In this document: piece after piece, positions 10,431-21,742 of the stretch
How the letters are laid out: each line of letters begins with the position of its first letter
Numbering within the stretch: the first letter of the stretch is position 1
NCBI RefSeq assembly: GCF_020497125.1
Contig: NC_059094.1
Span: 5,311,733-5,375,732, forward strand
Direction: 5' to 3'
DNA from: Mauremys mutica
Taxonomy: Eukaryota > Chordata > Testudines > Geoemydidae
DNA length: 64,000 nucleotides
Notes under the pieces: model-generated
What the model saw: only the letters and a program-made list of their open reading frames with translations
Database searches by the model: none
What the model was told of the DNA's origin: nothing
Made by a program: the position numbers and the translations under genes

Positions 10431-10784
10431 CTCCTTGACCAGGAAGGAGCAGATGGATCCCTGAGACGGAGAAGGGAGTGAAGAGGGAAGGTCTAGGGAT
10501 AGTGGAAAGCAGTGGAGAGATGGCCAGACTGGCTGAGCTTGTCTGCAGGGAGGAACATTTGGGAAGTGAGAGCGGATGCTGAGGGCAGGGGCCAGGCAGG
10601 GTGTGGGCAGCCCTCACTAATGGTGCCTCTTGAGGGCTCTTTCGTGTTTGTGTAAGTATCAGATACGGACTATCTAGCCTGAATGCACAAAAGGAATTAG
10701 GCGCCGTCGTCTCAGTTTGGGGACCACTGTGATGCGCCGAACCCTGCAAGGGTTTAAACTCACACCTACATTTTTGCAGTAAAA
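10431..10784. other. Unique non-coding sequence
   Basis: No element or exon recognised. Confidence 0.35.
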
Positions 10785-11715
10785 GTTCCCTCGGCACAGT
10801 GTTGTATCCAGTAATATTCAATAGTTTCATTAATAACTTGGATAATGGAGAAGAGAGTAAATTTATAAAATTTTCAGATGATACCAAGCTGGGAAGGGTT
10901 GCAAGCACTGTGGATGACGGGATTTGAATTCAAAACAACCTTGACAAATTGGAGAATGGGTTTGAATTCAACAAGATGAAATTCGATAAAGACAAGTGCA
11001 AAGTACTTCACATAGGAAAGAAAAATAAAATGCACAATTACAAAATGGGGGCTAACTGGCTAGGTGGTAGTACTGCTGAAAAACAATTGGGGACTAGAGC
11101 AGATCACAAATTGAATATGAGTCAACGATGTGATGCAGCTGAAAAAAAGGCTAATATAATTCTGGGGTGTATTAACAGGAGTGTTGTATGTAAGACATGG
11201 GAGGTCATTGTGCCGCTCTACTCAGCACTGGTGAGGCCTCACCTGGAGTACTGTGTCCAGGTCTGGGGGCCACATGTTGGAAAAGACGTGGACAACTTGG
11301 AGAGCAACAACAGTGATAAAAGCTTTAGAAAACCTGGCCTATGAGGAAAGGTTAAAAAACTGGGCATGGTTAGTCTTGAGAAAGGAGGACTAAGGGGAGA
11401 CCTGATAACAGTCTTCAAATAGGTTAAGGATTTTATAAAAAGGATGGTGATTAATTGTTCTCCATGCCCACTTAACGGGCTTAATCTGCATCCAGACAAA
11501 TTTAGGTTAGAGTTCAAGAAAAACTTTCTACCTACAAGGGTAACTAAGTTCTGTAATAGCTTTCCAAGCGAGGTTGTGGAATCCCCATCATTGGAGGTTT
11601 TTAAGGACAGGTTAGACAACCCCCTGTCAGGGATGGTCTAGATAATATTGAGTCCTGCTTCAGTGCAGGGGACTGGACTAGATGACCTACTGAGGTCCCT
11701 TCCTGTCCTACATTT
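10785..11715 (+). pseudogene. CR1 LINE 3' fragment, decayed ORF2
   Basis: Plus-strand 5'-truncated CR1. It starts inside the reverse transcriptase: the first part encodes SDDTKLGRVAS-like residues (first Asp changed from Ala of FADD), then an open stretch at 10949-11344 with DKDKCKVLHIGKK, AEKQLG, LNMSQRCD and [14 protein letters not shown]. After a frame break, 11444-11641 carries FRLEFKKNFL and [15 protein letters not shown]. The 3' UTR at 11642-11715 matches the CR1 end (GGACTAGATGACCTACTGAGGTCCC). It is collinear with residues of about 660-949 of the intact CR1 at 3-6 kb, but with frameshifts and stops. Confidence 0.9.
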
Positions 11716-11721
11716 CTACAT

Positions 11722-11834
11722 TTAGGATGATCGGGAAATGGAGGGCCTATCGTAGGAGAGGAGACTGGAAGAGCTTGGCTTGTTTAGTCTGGCACAAAGA
11801 AGGCTGAGAGAGGATATGACTGCTACCTGCAGCA
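11722..11834 (+). pseudogene. Short CR1-like RT fragment
   Basis: About 110 bp encoding a residue run like ELGLFSLAQRRLREDM, equivalent to residues of about 849-865 of the intact CR1 ORF2. It ends where a different LINE copy begins at about 11835. Confidence 0.6.
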
Positions 11835-14590
11835 CTTTTTAAACTAACGACTGTGGGAAAGCCAACAGCTGCAGAAGAGCACACAGTTTGGACAGAAAAG
11901 TTCCTTAGGGGAGAGTTTATTAAAGGAGATATTCTATATCCCAGTCAAGAGGAGAGCATAGACGTTGATAAAGTACAGGTGGGAACTGAAGAGAAACAGT
12001 CAAACGAAAGAGTCCCATTCAATTACATCACATGAAGGCAGACAACTAAATATTGTAGAAGTCTAAATGATAATGTGGGTGAACTTGAGTGCCTGATATT
12101 AAATAAGGCTATTGATGTAATAGGCTTCACAGAAACTTGGTGGAATGGTGATAATGGGACATGGTAATACTAGCGTACAAGATATACAGGAATGACAGAG
12201 TAAGTTGCGCTGGTGGGGGAGTGGCACTATATGTAAAAGAAAGCGTACAGTCAAATATAGTAAAAATCTTAACTAAATCAAACTGTACCACAGAATCTCA
12301 TGCTTGAACAATAAGAATATAGAAGCAGGGATAGATTACCGACCACCTGACCAGGATGGTGATAGAGACTGTGAAATGCTCAGAGAGATTAGAGAGGCTA
12401 CAAAAACAGAAAATGCAATAATAATGGGGATTTCAACTATCCCCATACTGACTGGGTAGAAGTCACCTCAGGAGCGGTGCTGAGATAAAATTTCTATACA
12501 CTGTTAATGACTGCTTCTTGGAGCAGCTAGTCCGGGAACCCCCAATTCTTGCTTTAGTCCTGAGCACAGAATCTGGTCCAAGAGGTGAATATAGCTGAAC
12601 CACTTGGTAATAGTGACCATAGTGTAATTACATGTAACATCCTTGTAGGGGGAAAAATACCAAAGAAACTCAGCAAAGTAGCATTTCACTTCAAAAAGAA
12701 CTACACAAAAATGAGGAAGCTAGTTAATGGAAATTAAAAGGAACAGTCACAAGAGTGAAATGCCTGCGAGCTGCATGGAAACTATTTAAAAACACCATAA
12801 GAGAGGCTCAAACGAAATATATACCCCAAATAATAATAAAAAAAACTAAGATGACCAAAAAATGCCACCATGACTAAACAGCAGAGTAAAAAGAGGCGGT
12901 TAGAGGCTTTAAAAATTGGAAGAAAAATCCTACTGAGGAAAATAGAAAGGAGCCTGTGGCAAGACAAAAGTAAAGGTAACACTGACCAAAAAAGAATATA
13001 AAGGGTAACTAGCAAAAGACACAGAAAGAAACAGCAATTTTTTTTAAGTACATCAGAAGCAGGAAGCCTGCCAAACAATCAGCTGGGCCACTGGACAACC
13101 AAGGGGCTCAAGGAGCACTGAAGGAAAACAAGGACATTGCAGAGAAGCATAATAAATTATTTGCTTTGGTCTTCACTGCAGAAGATATGAGGAAGATTCC
13201 AACACCTGAGTCATTCTTTTTAGGTGACAAATCTGAAGAACAGTCCCAGATTAAGATGTCAACAGAGGAGGTTTTGGAACAAATTTTGAAATTAAACAGT
13301 AATATGTCACCAGGACCAGATGGTATCACCCAAGAGTTCTGAAGGAACTCAGATATGAAATTGCAGAACTACTAATTGTGGTATATAATCTATTACTTAA
13401 ATCAGCCTCTGTACCAGATGTCTGGAGGATAGCTAATGTGATGCCAATTTTTTAAAGGGCTCCAGACGTGATCCTGGCAATTATAGGCCGGTAAGCCTAA
13501 CTTCAGCACCAGGCAACTTGATTGAAACTGTAGTAAAGAACAGAATTATCAGACACATAGATGAACACAATATGTTGGGGAAGAGGCAACATGTATTTTG
13601 TAAGGGGAAATCATGCCTCACCAATCTATTATAATTCTTTGATTGTGTCAAAAAGTATGTGGACAACGATGATCCAGTTGATATAGTGCATTTGGACTTT
13701 CAGAAAGCCTTTGACAGAAGCCCTCAACAAAGGGCTCTTAAGCAAAGTAAGCCGTCATGGAATAAGAAGGAAGGTCCTCTCAAGGATCATGATTAAAATA
13801 TAGGAAACAAACAGTAGAAATAAATGGTTAGTTTTCACAATGGAAAGATGTAAATAGAAGGGTCTCCCTAGGATCTGTACTGGGACCAGTGCTATTCTAC
13901 ATATTCATATATGATCTGGAAGAGGAGTTTGACAGTGAGGTGGCAAAGCCTGCAGACAATGCTAAATTACACAAGATAGTTAAGCCCAAAGCTGACTGCA
14001 AAGAGTTACAAGGCAATCTCGCAAAACTGGGTGACTGGGCAACAACATGGCAGATAAAATTCAATGTTGATAAAAGCAGCAAAGAGTCCTGTGGCACCTT
14101 ATAGATAAGTGCACAGTAATGCACATTGGAAAACATGATCCCAACTATACATACAACATAATGGGTTCCAAATTAGCTGTTACCACCCGCGAAAGAGACC
14201 TTGGAGTCATCACGAATCTCTGAAAACATCTACTCAATGTGCAGCCACTGCCCAGAGAGCGAACAGAATGTTAGGAACCCTTAGGAAGGGGATAGATAAT
14301 AAGACAGAAAATAACATAATGTCACTCTATAAATTCCCGGTATGCCCACACCTTGAATACTGCAGTGCTGCTTGCCCTATCTCAACAAAGAAATATTAGA
14401 ATTGGAAAAGTTACAGAGGGGGATGGAACAGCTTCCATACGAGAAGAGTTTAAAAAGCCTGGGACTGGATGACAGGGGATAGATCACACAATGATGATCT
14501 GTTCTGTTCATTCTCTCTAAAGCATCTGGCACTGTACAGTGTCAGAAGACAGGGTACAGGGCTAGATGGCCCAGTATAGCCATTCTTATA
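11835..14590 (+). pseudogene. Near full-length-ORF2 LINE, CR1/L3-like, dead
   Basis: Plus-strand LINE older than the 3-6 kb CR1, with many stops and frameshifts but recognisable order. It begins at an ORF1/ORF2-like junction (TTTAAAC then TAA at 11838-11847). The endonuclease follows at about 12050-12650 (ITETWW-like near 12130, YRPPDQ near 12335, GDFN-like near 12425, SDH-like near 12615). The reverse transcriptase lies at about 13280-14050 (SPGPDG at 13310, FLDFQKAFD-like at 13690, GSVLGPVLF at 13870, and a PADNAK in place of FADDTK near 13950). The 3' end is a non-octamer L3-type terminus: GGGCTAGATGGCCCAGTATAGCCATTCTTA. A foreign fragment of about 30 bp sits at 14078-14110. The same 3' end recurs at 30940-31015. 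Confidence 0.85.
14078..14110 (+). mobile_element. Small insert inside the L3-like LINE
   Basis: A segment reading AGCAAAGAGTCCTGTGGCACC interrupts the LINE between its GTTGATAAA and the resumed GTGCACAGTAATGCAC coding. A similar string, reversed, occurs at 36929-36985. The insert is flanked by gataaa/gataag, a possible short target duplication. Confidence 0.5.
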
Positions 14591-14595
14591 TTATA

Positions 14596-15432
14596 CGTTC
14601 TATAAAATCATTAGGGGATAAATACCAGGGAGCATGAAGAGCTATATAAGCTTAAGGGCAATAGTGGCACAAGAATAGATGAACGTAAACTGACCATGAA
14701 CAAATTCAGACTGGAAATTAGAAGAAAGTTTCTGACCAGAAGAGGAGTGAAGCTCTGGAGCAGCCTTCCAATAGGGGTTGGGGGGCACAGGACAACGTCA
14801 TTCGTTTTAAGAGAGAGCTGGACTCATTTATACTGTGATTGTATGATAGGGCTGCTTGTGAAGGTAGGGGCCTGGGGCTCACTTCCGGTTTATGTCCTGT
14901 GTTCCTAAAGCTCATACGTTGGGGTTTTAGCCAGCCACCTGCAGGGGTCAGGAAGGGATTTTTCCTCCCAATGTATTCTGGGTTTTGTTTTGTTTTATCT
15001 CTTTCCTCCAAAGCATCAGGGATGGGCAGAGATGGAGATGGGGCATTGGGCGGGGAAGGCCAGGGCTCTGAGGTGGCACCAAGCATCGTCTCTCTCACGT
15101 ACTTGGCTGTCTGCTTCTTGCTCACATGCTCAGGGTCTAACTGATCACCATATGTGTGGACAGGAAGGAATTTCCCCCAGGTCAGATTGGAAGTGACTGG
15201 GGTGGGGGGTCGCCTTCCTCTGCAGCGTGGGGTGCAGGTCACTTGCCAGGATTATCTGGGTATAGCTCACTTAATCATTTCCCTTCCACTGCAGGGACTT
15301 CGGATACTGGTGCACCTTGGCCCCCACGTTCTCTTCCTGTGGCCCATAACGGTCTAGTCTCCTGTGGGCTGGGAGACTTTGGTCTAATTTCAATTGTTGG
15401 GGTTAGTGTGTGGGTGCTGGGTGGGGTTGGCG
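14596..15432 (+). pseudogene. Third decayed LINE (CR1-like), ORF2 end and long 3' UTR, first part
   Basis: At 14696-14800 an open stretch encodes NKFRLEIRRKFLTRRGVKLW and related residues, the C-terminal LINE block that corresponds to [18 protein letters not shown] in the intact CR1. A long 3' UTR follows, including GGTCAGGAAGGGATTTTTCCTCCC. The element is split at 15433 by a MITE and resumes at 16182. Confidence 0.75.
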
Positions 15433-15434
15433 TA

Positions 15435-16179
15435 GGGTTGCCAGACGTCTGGTTTTAGACCAGAATGCCTGGTCAAAAAGAGACCCCGGTGGCTCTGGTC
15501 GGCACTGCCGACCGGGCTGTAAAAAGTCCAGTCGGTGGCACAACAGGGGCCGGGGCTAAGGCGGGCTCCTTGCCTGCCTGCCCTGGCTCTGCGCAGCTCC
15601 CAGAAGTGGCCACCAGGTTCCTGCGCCCCCTAGGCAGAGGGGCAGCCAGGGAGGCTCCGTGCGCTGCCCCCACCCTGAGTGCTGGCTCCGTGGCTCCCAT
15701 TGGCCAGGAACCACGACCAGTGGGAGCTGTGGAGGCACTGCCTGCAGGCACGAGGGCAGCGCATGGAGTGTCCCTGGCCGCCAATGTGCTTAGGGGCCAC
15801 AGGAACCTGGCAGCTGCTTCCTGGGATCTGTGGAAAGTGCCACCAGGACCTTGCACCCACGCCTGTACTCCACCCCCTAACCCACCCAGAGTCACCTCCA
15901 GCACCCAAACTCCCTCCCAGAGCCCTCACCCCCCCACATTCCAACCCCCTGCCCCAGCCCAGAGCCCCCTCCTGCACCCTAAATCCCTCATCCCCAGACC
16001 CACCCACACCCCCAGCCAGAACCCTCACCCCCCTCCTGCACCCCAACCCCCTGCCCCAGCCCCGTTAAAGGGAGAGCGAGTAACGGAGGGAGGGGGGATG
16101 GACCGAGCAGGGGGTGGGGCCTCAGGGAAGGGATGGGATGGAGGTGTTCAGTCTTGTGCAATTAGAAAGTTGGCAACCC
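15435..16179. mobile_element. TA-targeting MITE, 745 bp (mariner-like ends)
   Basis: The ends are inverted repeats: GGGTTGCCAG at the left, and TTGGCAACCC at the right, which reads GGGTTGCCAA in reverse. Each side is flanked by TA (15433-15434 and 16180-16181). Removing the element and one TA rejoins the third LINE's 3' UTR. The interior is GC-rich and C-rich (CCCTGCCCCAGCCC-type runs at 15900-16060) and has no transposase. A TA duplication suggests the Tc1/mariner superfamily. Confidence 0.75.
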
Positions 16180-16181
16180 TA

Positions 16182-16258
16182 GGTTGGTGGCCTGTGATAT
16201 ACAGGAGGTCAGACTAGATGGTCTGGTGGTGCCCTCTGGCCTTAAACTCTATGACTCT
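16182..16258 (+). mobile_element. Third LINE, 3' terminus (resumed)
   Basis: Reads GTGATATACAGGAGGTCAGACTAGATGGTCTGGTGG...GGCCTTAAACTCTATGACTC, a CR1-clade LINE tail. Related tails occur at 35780-35870, 36465-36555 and 61023-61085, and reversed at 37055 and 46325. Confidence 0.75.
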
Positions 16259-17032
16259 TCTGCATGGCCAGCCTCATGTGCAATATGGGGTAAATCTGTG
16301 AGTCCTTCTTCAGTCTAACAAATCTGTGCTGAGTGTAGAGGAAGCCTCAACAGCACAGATGACCTCAGATTTCATCATCTGGATCTCTGGTATGTAAGTT
16401 CTAGTGCAGCTCTTAATCACTTTTCTGCAATTAACATGTCTTTATCAGGGATCTGTGTGATCTTTAGATCATATTTCTGTAACTGAAGTAGCATGCATTG
16501 TCACCTTGCAGGTGCTTTTCCAAAAGGTTTGGTGTATATAGCCTCCAGTGGTTTATGATCACACTGTACCACAACCTGTACACTCCATATACTCCAAATG
16601 TACTGTGACATTTTTTTGTGGCAAACACAGTAGCCAGTAGTTCCTTCTCAATTTGGGCATAATTTTGTTCTGCCTCAGTCCGAGCTCTTGATGCATATGA
16701 AACAGAGCCTCTGTCTTGCAGCCAACAAGCTCGGATGTGTGTGCTTGAATGGTGACTGGCTTGTTGGGATCATAGAATATGAGCACTGGTGCATTACAGA
16801 GCACTAGCTCTAGTTGTTGAAGTGTCTTGTCATGTTTCCATGACCATTGCCACATTATGTTCTTACGTAGCAATTGTCTCAATGGAGCAGTCAAAGGGAT
16901 GTACTGTGCAAGGAATCAAATCATCCCCAGGATCCTCTGTAATGCCTCTTGTCCTGTGGAGGTTTCATGTGAGCTATGGCTTCAACCTTACTGTTATCTG
17001 GCCTGATGCCTGGTGATGGAGATGTAACTTCA

Positions 17033-17865
17033 GCGCCCTCGTGGCCAAGATGGAGTCTGCTCTGCAGGCAGCTCTGGCCAAGAGAAGGCACGCGCAGGAA
17101 GGCAGCAGGAGAAATCCCTTCCACCCCAGGGGCACCTGTTCCAAACCCCCCAGAGTGAACACACAGACCCACAGGAAAAGTACAATGGATATAACAAAGA
17201 GAGATATTTATTTACAGAGGGATGAGAGGAGAAAAAGAACAAGGGGAAATATAAGGGGAGCAGTAAAACAGGGCTGCATCCAAGCCAAGGCCCCATAGGC
17301 CCAGCGGTAGCACAGTCTGACAGGGCAGACACCGAGCAATGTGTCTGCACACAGAGTTCAGGAGGCCTGAGCAACGTTCCAGTCCAGTGGTGAGTCTTGG
17401 GGGCTTCTGGTCGTCTTCGGCGCCAGTGAACTCTCCCCAGCAACCCCCTCCGGTGCCCTCTCCTGCCGCTCTCTGCAAAGCCCCACAGAGCGACCCCTTC
17501 CCCTCTTAACTAGCTACAACCTCCCTCCTTGTTCCCAGTGCAGAGTCACCAGCCCCAGTGCTCCCAGCCCCACGCAGCCCTGGGCAGCCATGATCCTGGG
17601 TCCAGCTCCAGCCTGTCCTTCTCGGGCGATTCCTCCCGGCACAGGGCTGCTCCGGGCTCCTGTCCTGGGCTGTCCCCGATCGGGCCTGTCCTGCTCAGGC
17701 AGGTTCTCCCTGCTTCCTTCTCCAGGGCCTGCCGACCGCCCCTCCCTCTTCCTGGAGCTCCAGCGCTGCCCCCCTGGAGTTTCCTTCCTTTTTTCTTACT
17801 CTCCCCCTCCCCCCTGGGAAAAAGATTTAAAGGGGCCATGCTCTCTAGACCCCAAAGGGGTTACA
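17033..17865 (-). mobile_element. Solo LTR inserted in the gypsy pol, 833 bp
   Basis: The ends are TGTAAC...GTTACA, a 6-bp inverted repeat with TG/CA termini, flanked by gaga on both sides (17029-17032 and 17866-17869), consistent with a 4-bp target duplication. On the minus strand AATAAA lies at 17212-17207, properly placed for an LTR read in that direction. Removing the LTR and one gaga leaves the surrounding gypsy pol in one continuous frame, which supports the exact borders. A 4-bp duplication suits an ERV1-like or gypsy-like family. Confidence 0.8.
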
Positions 17866-18306
17866 GAGAGAATGCTTCCCATGCATTTGACTTCATGTAG
17901 CATGAGCTGGATTTTATCTGGGTTGAACTTGATATTCTCTGCTTGAGCCTTTGCCATCATTTTCCCCTGTGTCTGATCAAGTTAAGTTGATGCTGCTATT
18001 ATCATGTTGTCTGCTATTATAATGACCCTGCAATATCTCCAAATGTGTCATTATTCTTTTGTTGAAATATGTCACTAGCTAACTTTACTCCAAAAGTAGA
18101 TGAAGAAACTTGTATCTGCCCCAGGGTGCATTGAAAGCAGATGACCCCTTATCTAAGGTGGCCTGCCAATTTCCATCTTTCTCATCTACAGTAGTAAATA
18201 TGCTTGCTACCAGCTACAGCTAGTTGGCATTGAACAGGCTGGAGTAATGTGGCTTTAGTAGATATTTATTAAGGTCTCTAGGATCCACACAAATCCCAAT
18301 TGTAAT

Positions 18307-18497
18307 ATATGGAGATATACCTATCTCATAGAACTAGAAGGGACCCTGAAAGGTCATTGAGTCCAGCCCCCTGCTTTCACTAGCAAGACCAAGTACTGAT
18401 TTTTCCCCAGACCCCTAAGAGGCCCCCTCAAGGATTGAACTCACAACCCTGGGTTAGCAGGCCAATGCTCAAACCACTGAGCTAGCCCTCCCCCCCC
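18307..18497 (-). mobile_element. tRNA-derived SINE with CR1-like tail (Cry I / tortoise polIII type)
   Basis: On the minus strand the head reads as a tRNA-like polymerase III promoter: A box TAGCTCAGTGG (18484-18474) and B box GTTCAATCC (about 18439-18431). It continues through a unique body to a tail, GGGGGCTGGACTCAATGACC...GGTCCCTTCTAGTTCTATGAG, that resembles the 3' end of CR1. SINEs with this architecture are known from cryptodiran turtles and are thought to be mobilised by CR1. It lies inside the gypsy RT, so it inserted after that element died or during its decay. Confidence 0.85.
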
Positions 18498-19870
18498 TGC
18501 TATTTCTCTGCTCAGTTCTCACCAAACTGTTTACCCATGGAGTGAGTTTGTTCAATTTGGCTAAGACATTTTCTTTTTCTACCTGCCTAAGTGCATCTTT
18601 GAGTTTGTCTGTCACTGCAAAAGGTATATTCGGTAGCTGTGTGTGACAGGGATGACTGATGGATTCATAGATATGTGGTGCTTCCCATGGAATTCGCCTG
18701 GTCCCCTGAAGATCTCTGGTATTGTGCAATCCATTCTTCTTTAGTTCTGTGTGCCTGGGTGTGCAGCCTACCAGTTCTGTGCGGTAGGGTTAGCTTCCCT
18801 CCGAACAGTGGTGTTGTGGATTCCTCATTGGTGAAGAACTGAAGACTGAGCATGTTCTTGACTGTTGCTGCTGTTAGAGTGACTTCCTTCACAGTGTGTT
18901 CTGGAACTGCCTGTATCCGTATTTAGTTGGGACCTGGTATCTTTTTCAAAAGGTGAATTGGTAAAATATTAGCTTCAGCCTCGGTATCAAGCTTGAACTT
19001 TATTGGTACATTTCTTACATACAGTGTAGAATAGCAGCGTTTGACTGAGTGTGTTATACAATTTCTATTATCCGGTGATGTTGTATCTACCAGGAGAGAT
19101 TGTGTTGCATTTAAGTTTGGCCAGAGATGTGTGGCTTTGTCTTTTGGGTTTGTTTGCTGCTCTGCAGATAGAACAGTAATTTAAGTTTCCACATTTGTGA
19201 CACATTTTAGCCTTGGCAGCCTCTGGGCAGTTGTGTCTTCCCACAGCCCATGCAGTTTCTTTGCTCTCTTACGTGGCTGGGCCCTGCCCATTGTGCTCTG
19301 AATACTCTTTTGTCCAAGAGCCTGTATGAACTTGTCAGGATGTGGCCCAGACATAATCTCTATTTGTGTCTTTATGGCTTGTGTGGCTCTGCAAATGTCT
19401 ATTGCTTTTTGCAAGCTCAAATCAGATTCTCTCCACAGCCTTTCCTGCAGCCCTGTATCAGTGACACCGACCAGTCATTAGCGGTATTTCCAAAGTCACC
19501 ACTTCTTGCTTTTTGCCTCAGGTCTATGACATACTGGCTATCTGCTCTTCTAGGTGTGGGGGAGACCAGAACTGGTTTCGTTCAAACACCACGGTTTTCT
19601 TAGGGTTACAGTAGTTCCTAGGCATTGTTAAAACCTCATTCAAAGAGGGAGGATTTTCATTTGGTTGCTGTAACAACGTGTGATAAACTTCCAGAGCCTC
19701 CGCCCCCACTGTTTGCAGTGAAATGGCTACGTTCATGTCCTCTTCTCCTTTATCTACCCAGATGGAGATATTCTCAGCGATTACCAAGGAAAGAGAAAGA
19801 CGGGGGTGGCTTGCAACCCTCACATTCTGAACTATTCTTACTATTATTTTCTATTTTAACTGCATTCCTT

Positions 19871-20459
19871 TTGGGTTCACTCTTGCGTACTCACGGGGTC
19901 CTGTGTCTCAGAACTGTTCCTTCCGTGTGGCTCCTGCTGCTCTGCGGGTTGCAGTTCTTGTCTGTGTGTAGCCGTTTACACCATTTGCTGGCCCGCTGTT
20001 TTCCTGACAAAAGCAGCCACTTCTCGCGTCATACAGAAGGTGGTAACTGCTGACACCATCTTGTGCTTTCTAGCATGGCCCAGGCATGGCGTCCTTGTGA
20101 GTATGCTGTAGCCTCTGCACTCCAGGAACCCAGAGGGGGTCGGGGGTCGGTGGACCAGGGTTATAAAGTTTAAACCGCAATACAAAACAAGATGGCTTCT
20201 ACATGAGCTCTCTCATGCTGATGAATATGCATGACTAATTTTAAATAGACGATACCACAATACACTACAGGCCTGCCCCACGAAATCTCTGCTATTCCAG
20301 TCCTCAACTGTTCACAGCTCTGCCAATGCACCTTGGTCCTGCCCCCACAGGAACCCTGCCGCTCCAATCCCACACGGTCCATGGCTCTGCCAATAGGCCT
20401 TGATCCTGACCTGGTATTGCAGCCGGGCCTCTCTTCCAGCACAAACCGTTAGTGCAGCA
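19871..20459 (-). other. Possible 5' LTR/leader of the gypsy element
   Basis: Sequence upstream (in sense) of gag, not repetitive elsewhere in the window. A TGTAGTGTATTG-like start on the minus strand near 20270, and a TGGTGTCAGCAG string near 20065 that resembles a primer-binding-site region, would fit an LTR of about 200 bp. I could not find a second copy to prove it. Confidence 0.25.
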
Positions 20460-21742
20460 CAGAGCAGCAGAGTTACAGTGTCATTTTTCCAAAAAATAGG
20501 AGAATTTTAAAAAAGTCACAGAGAAGTGAGAAAACCACCTCAGCCCCTGGAAGTTGCTCATTTCATTGCCCTGAATGGTAACAAGCGAAAAAATGAAAAT
20601 CTGACATTTCAAAAATTAAACATTATTCACTTTTTTTTTTTGAAAAAATGAAAACAAAATATTGTTCCATTTTGCACCCTACAAAATGGAAACAACTTCA
20701 ATAGTCTGACACATTCTGGCCAATAGTTCTTCCATTTTCCCACTAGCTCCACTCTACCCAGGGCTTTGGTGTTGTGGAAAACAGCCATGATGTGCGACTT
20801 GTCTGAGACCACTGAACTCGTTTCACTTGTGACTGAAGGCAGCTTCTTGCCAAGGCCCTGAGGCAATGCTCGCGCATGAGCTCACAGTGCCACCTCCCCT
20901 GCCTGCCCTCAGCAAACAATATTACCTGGGAGCTTCTGGAGCTGTCAGCCTTCAGGTGGTGGATACAGATTCCCTGGGCACCAGGAGACCGCCATGGAGA
21001 AATTGGCAAGGGGCAAACCAAGGGGGTGTCCCAAAGATGCCCCCTCCTCACAGAGCTCCCCCATGTGTGCACTGAGCAACTACCACGTGGCAAAGTGTTC
21101 AGGGGAAAATCTTGAGTCAAAGCCCAGCATCCTCCTAGCAACATGGTCCCTGAAGCAGTCTCTGTTGTGGAGCAACCCCAGCCCTGGGGCTGGCTGTCAG
21201 TGCTAATGTATCCCCGGGAGGAGAGGCAGAACCACTCAGAGCCCATGGGGTCAGGGAGAGCGCTGTCTTTGGGAGCTGGTGAAAGGCCCAGGGCTGGAAC
21301 TCGGCTGAGACCGTCTCTAATCGGCAGGCTGGGCTTTACGGGGAGGCGAGGCGGCTGCAGTGCGAATTCCCTTCCCAGCTCCGAGCTGAGCAGAAAGAGT
21401 GGATTAGTCATTCTTTCCTCTCGGTGCTGGGCTGGCTTTGAGCTCCTGCACGCTGCTGCTAATGCATTGGCTCCACGTCGATGTGCTGGGAAATCCCAAT
21501 TCTGTGGCCTTTAAGGAGCTGAGAGCTGGTGGGGTAGGGGGGGCAGAGTCTAAGGTTGCTGTCGCCAAGCCAGCAATGGGATCCGGGGCTCCCTGGGCAC
21601 TTAACCCCCATGCCTAGGGGAGCTGTGTGAGCACAATGGTGCAGAGAGCCCATGGGGCTTTGCCATCTCCCCCTCAGCCTCATGCCAGGGCAATAATCCC
21701 AGGCAGTCCCAACCAGGGGCCCCCGCTGGCAATGCTGCAGGG
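20460..21742. other. Unique sequence, A/T-rich at its left
   Basis: About 20480-20700 is A-rich/T-rich low-complexity DNA (AAAAAATG, CATTTTG words; a run of 11 T at about 20631). The remainder is unique with no exon recognised. Confidence 0.4.

Larger units (their letters stand above)
16259..19870 (-). pseudogene. Ty3/gypsy-like retrotransposon, dead gag-pol
   Basis: Minus-strand LTR-retrotransposon coding region, full of stops. In sense order from the right: a gag segment (19524-19823, with VAISLQTVGAEALEVYHTL and a following NYCNPKKTVVFER block); gag end/nucleocapsid region (19181-19420); a protease-like linker (18665-18892); RT start (18469-18729, TPWVNSLV block); RT core after the SINE, with a DPRDLNK motif and a TPWGRYKF block near 18150-18300; then, after the LTR insert, the RT/RNase H join (16559-16980, with TAPLRQLLRK and NAPVLIFYDPNKPVTIQ). 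RNase H and connection continue to about 16262 (HKPLEAIY, PFGKAPA). The catalytic YVDD-type block is lost to substitutions. No integrase or 3' LTR was recognised. Confidence 0.85.

Noticed and set aside
15465..16217. 250-codon frame with Pro-rich end
   Set aside because: Lies almost entirely inside the TA-targeting MITE and crosses its right border into a LINE tail; not a gene.
18421..18490. tRNA gene on the minus strand
   Set aside because: The A and B boxes belong to a SINE head; a CR1-like tail follows and a sound cloverleaf is not evident.
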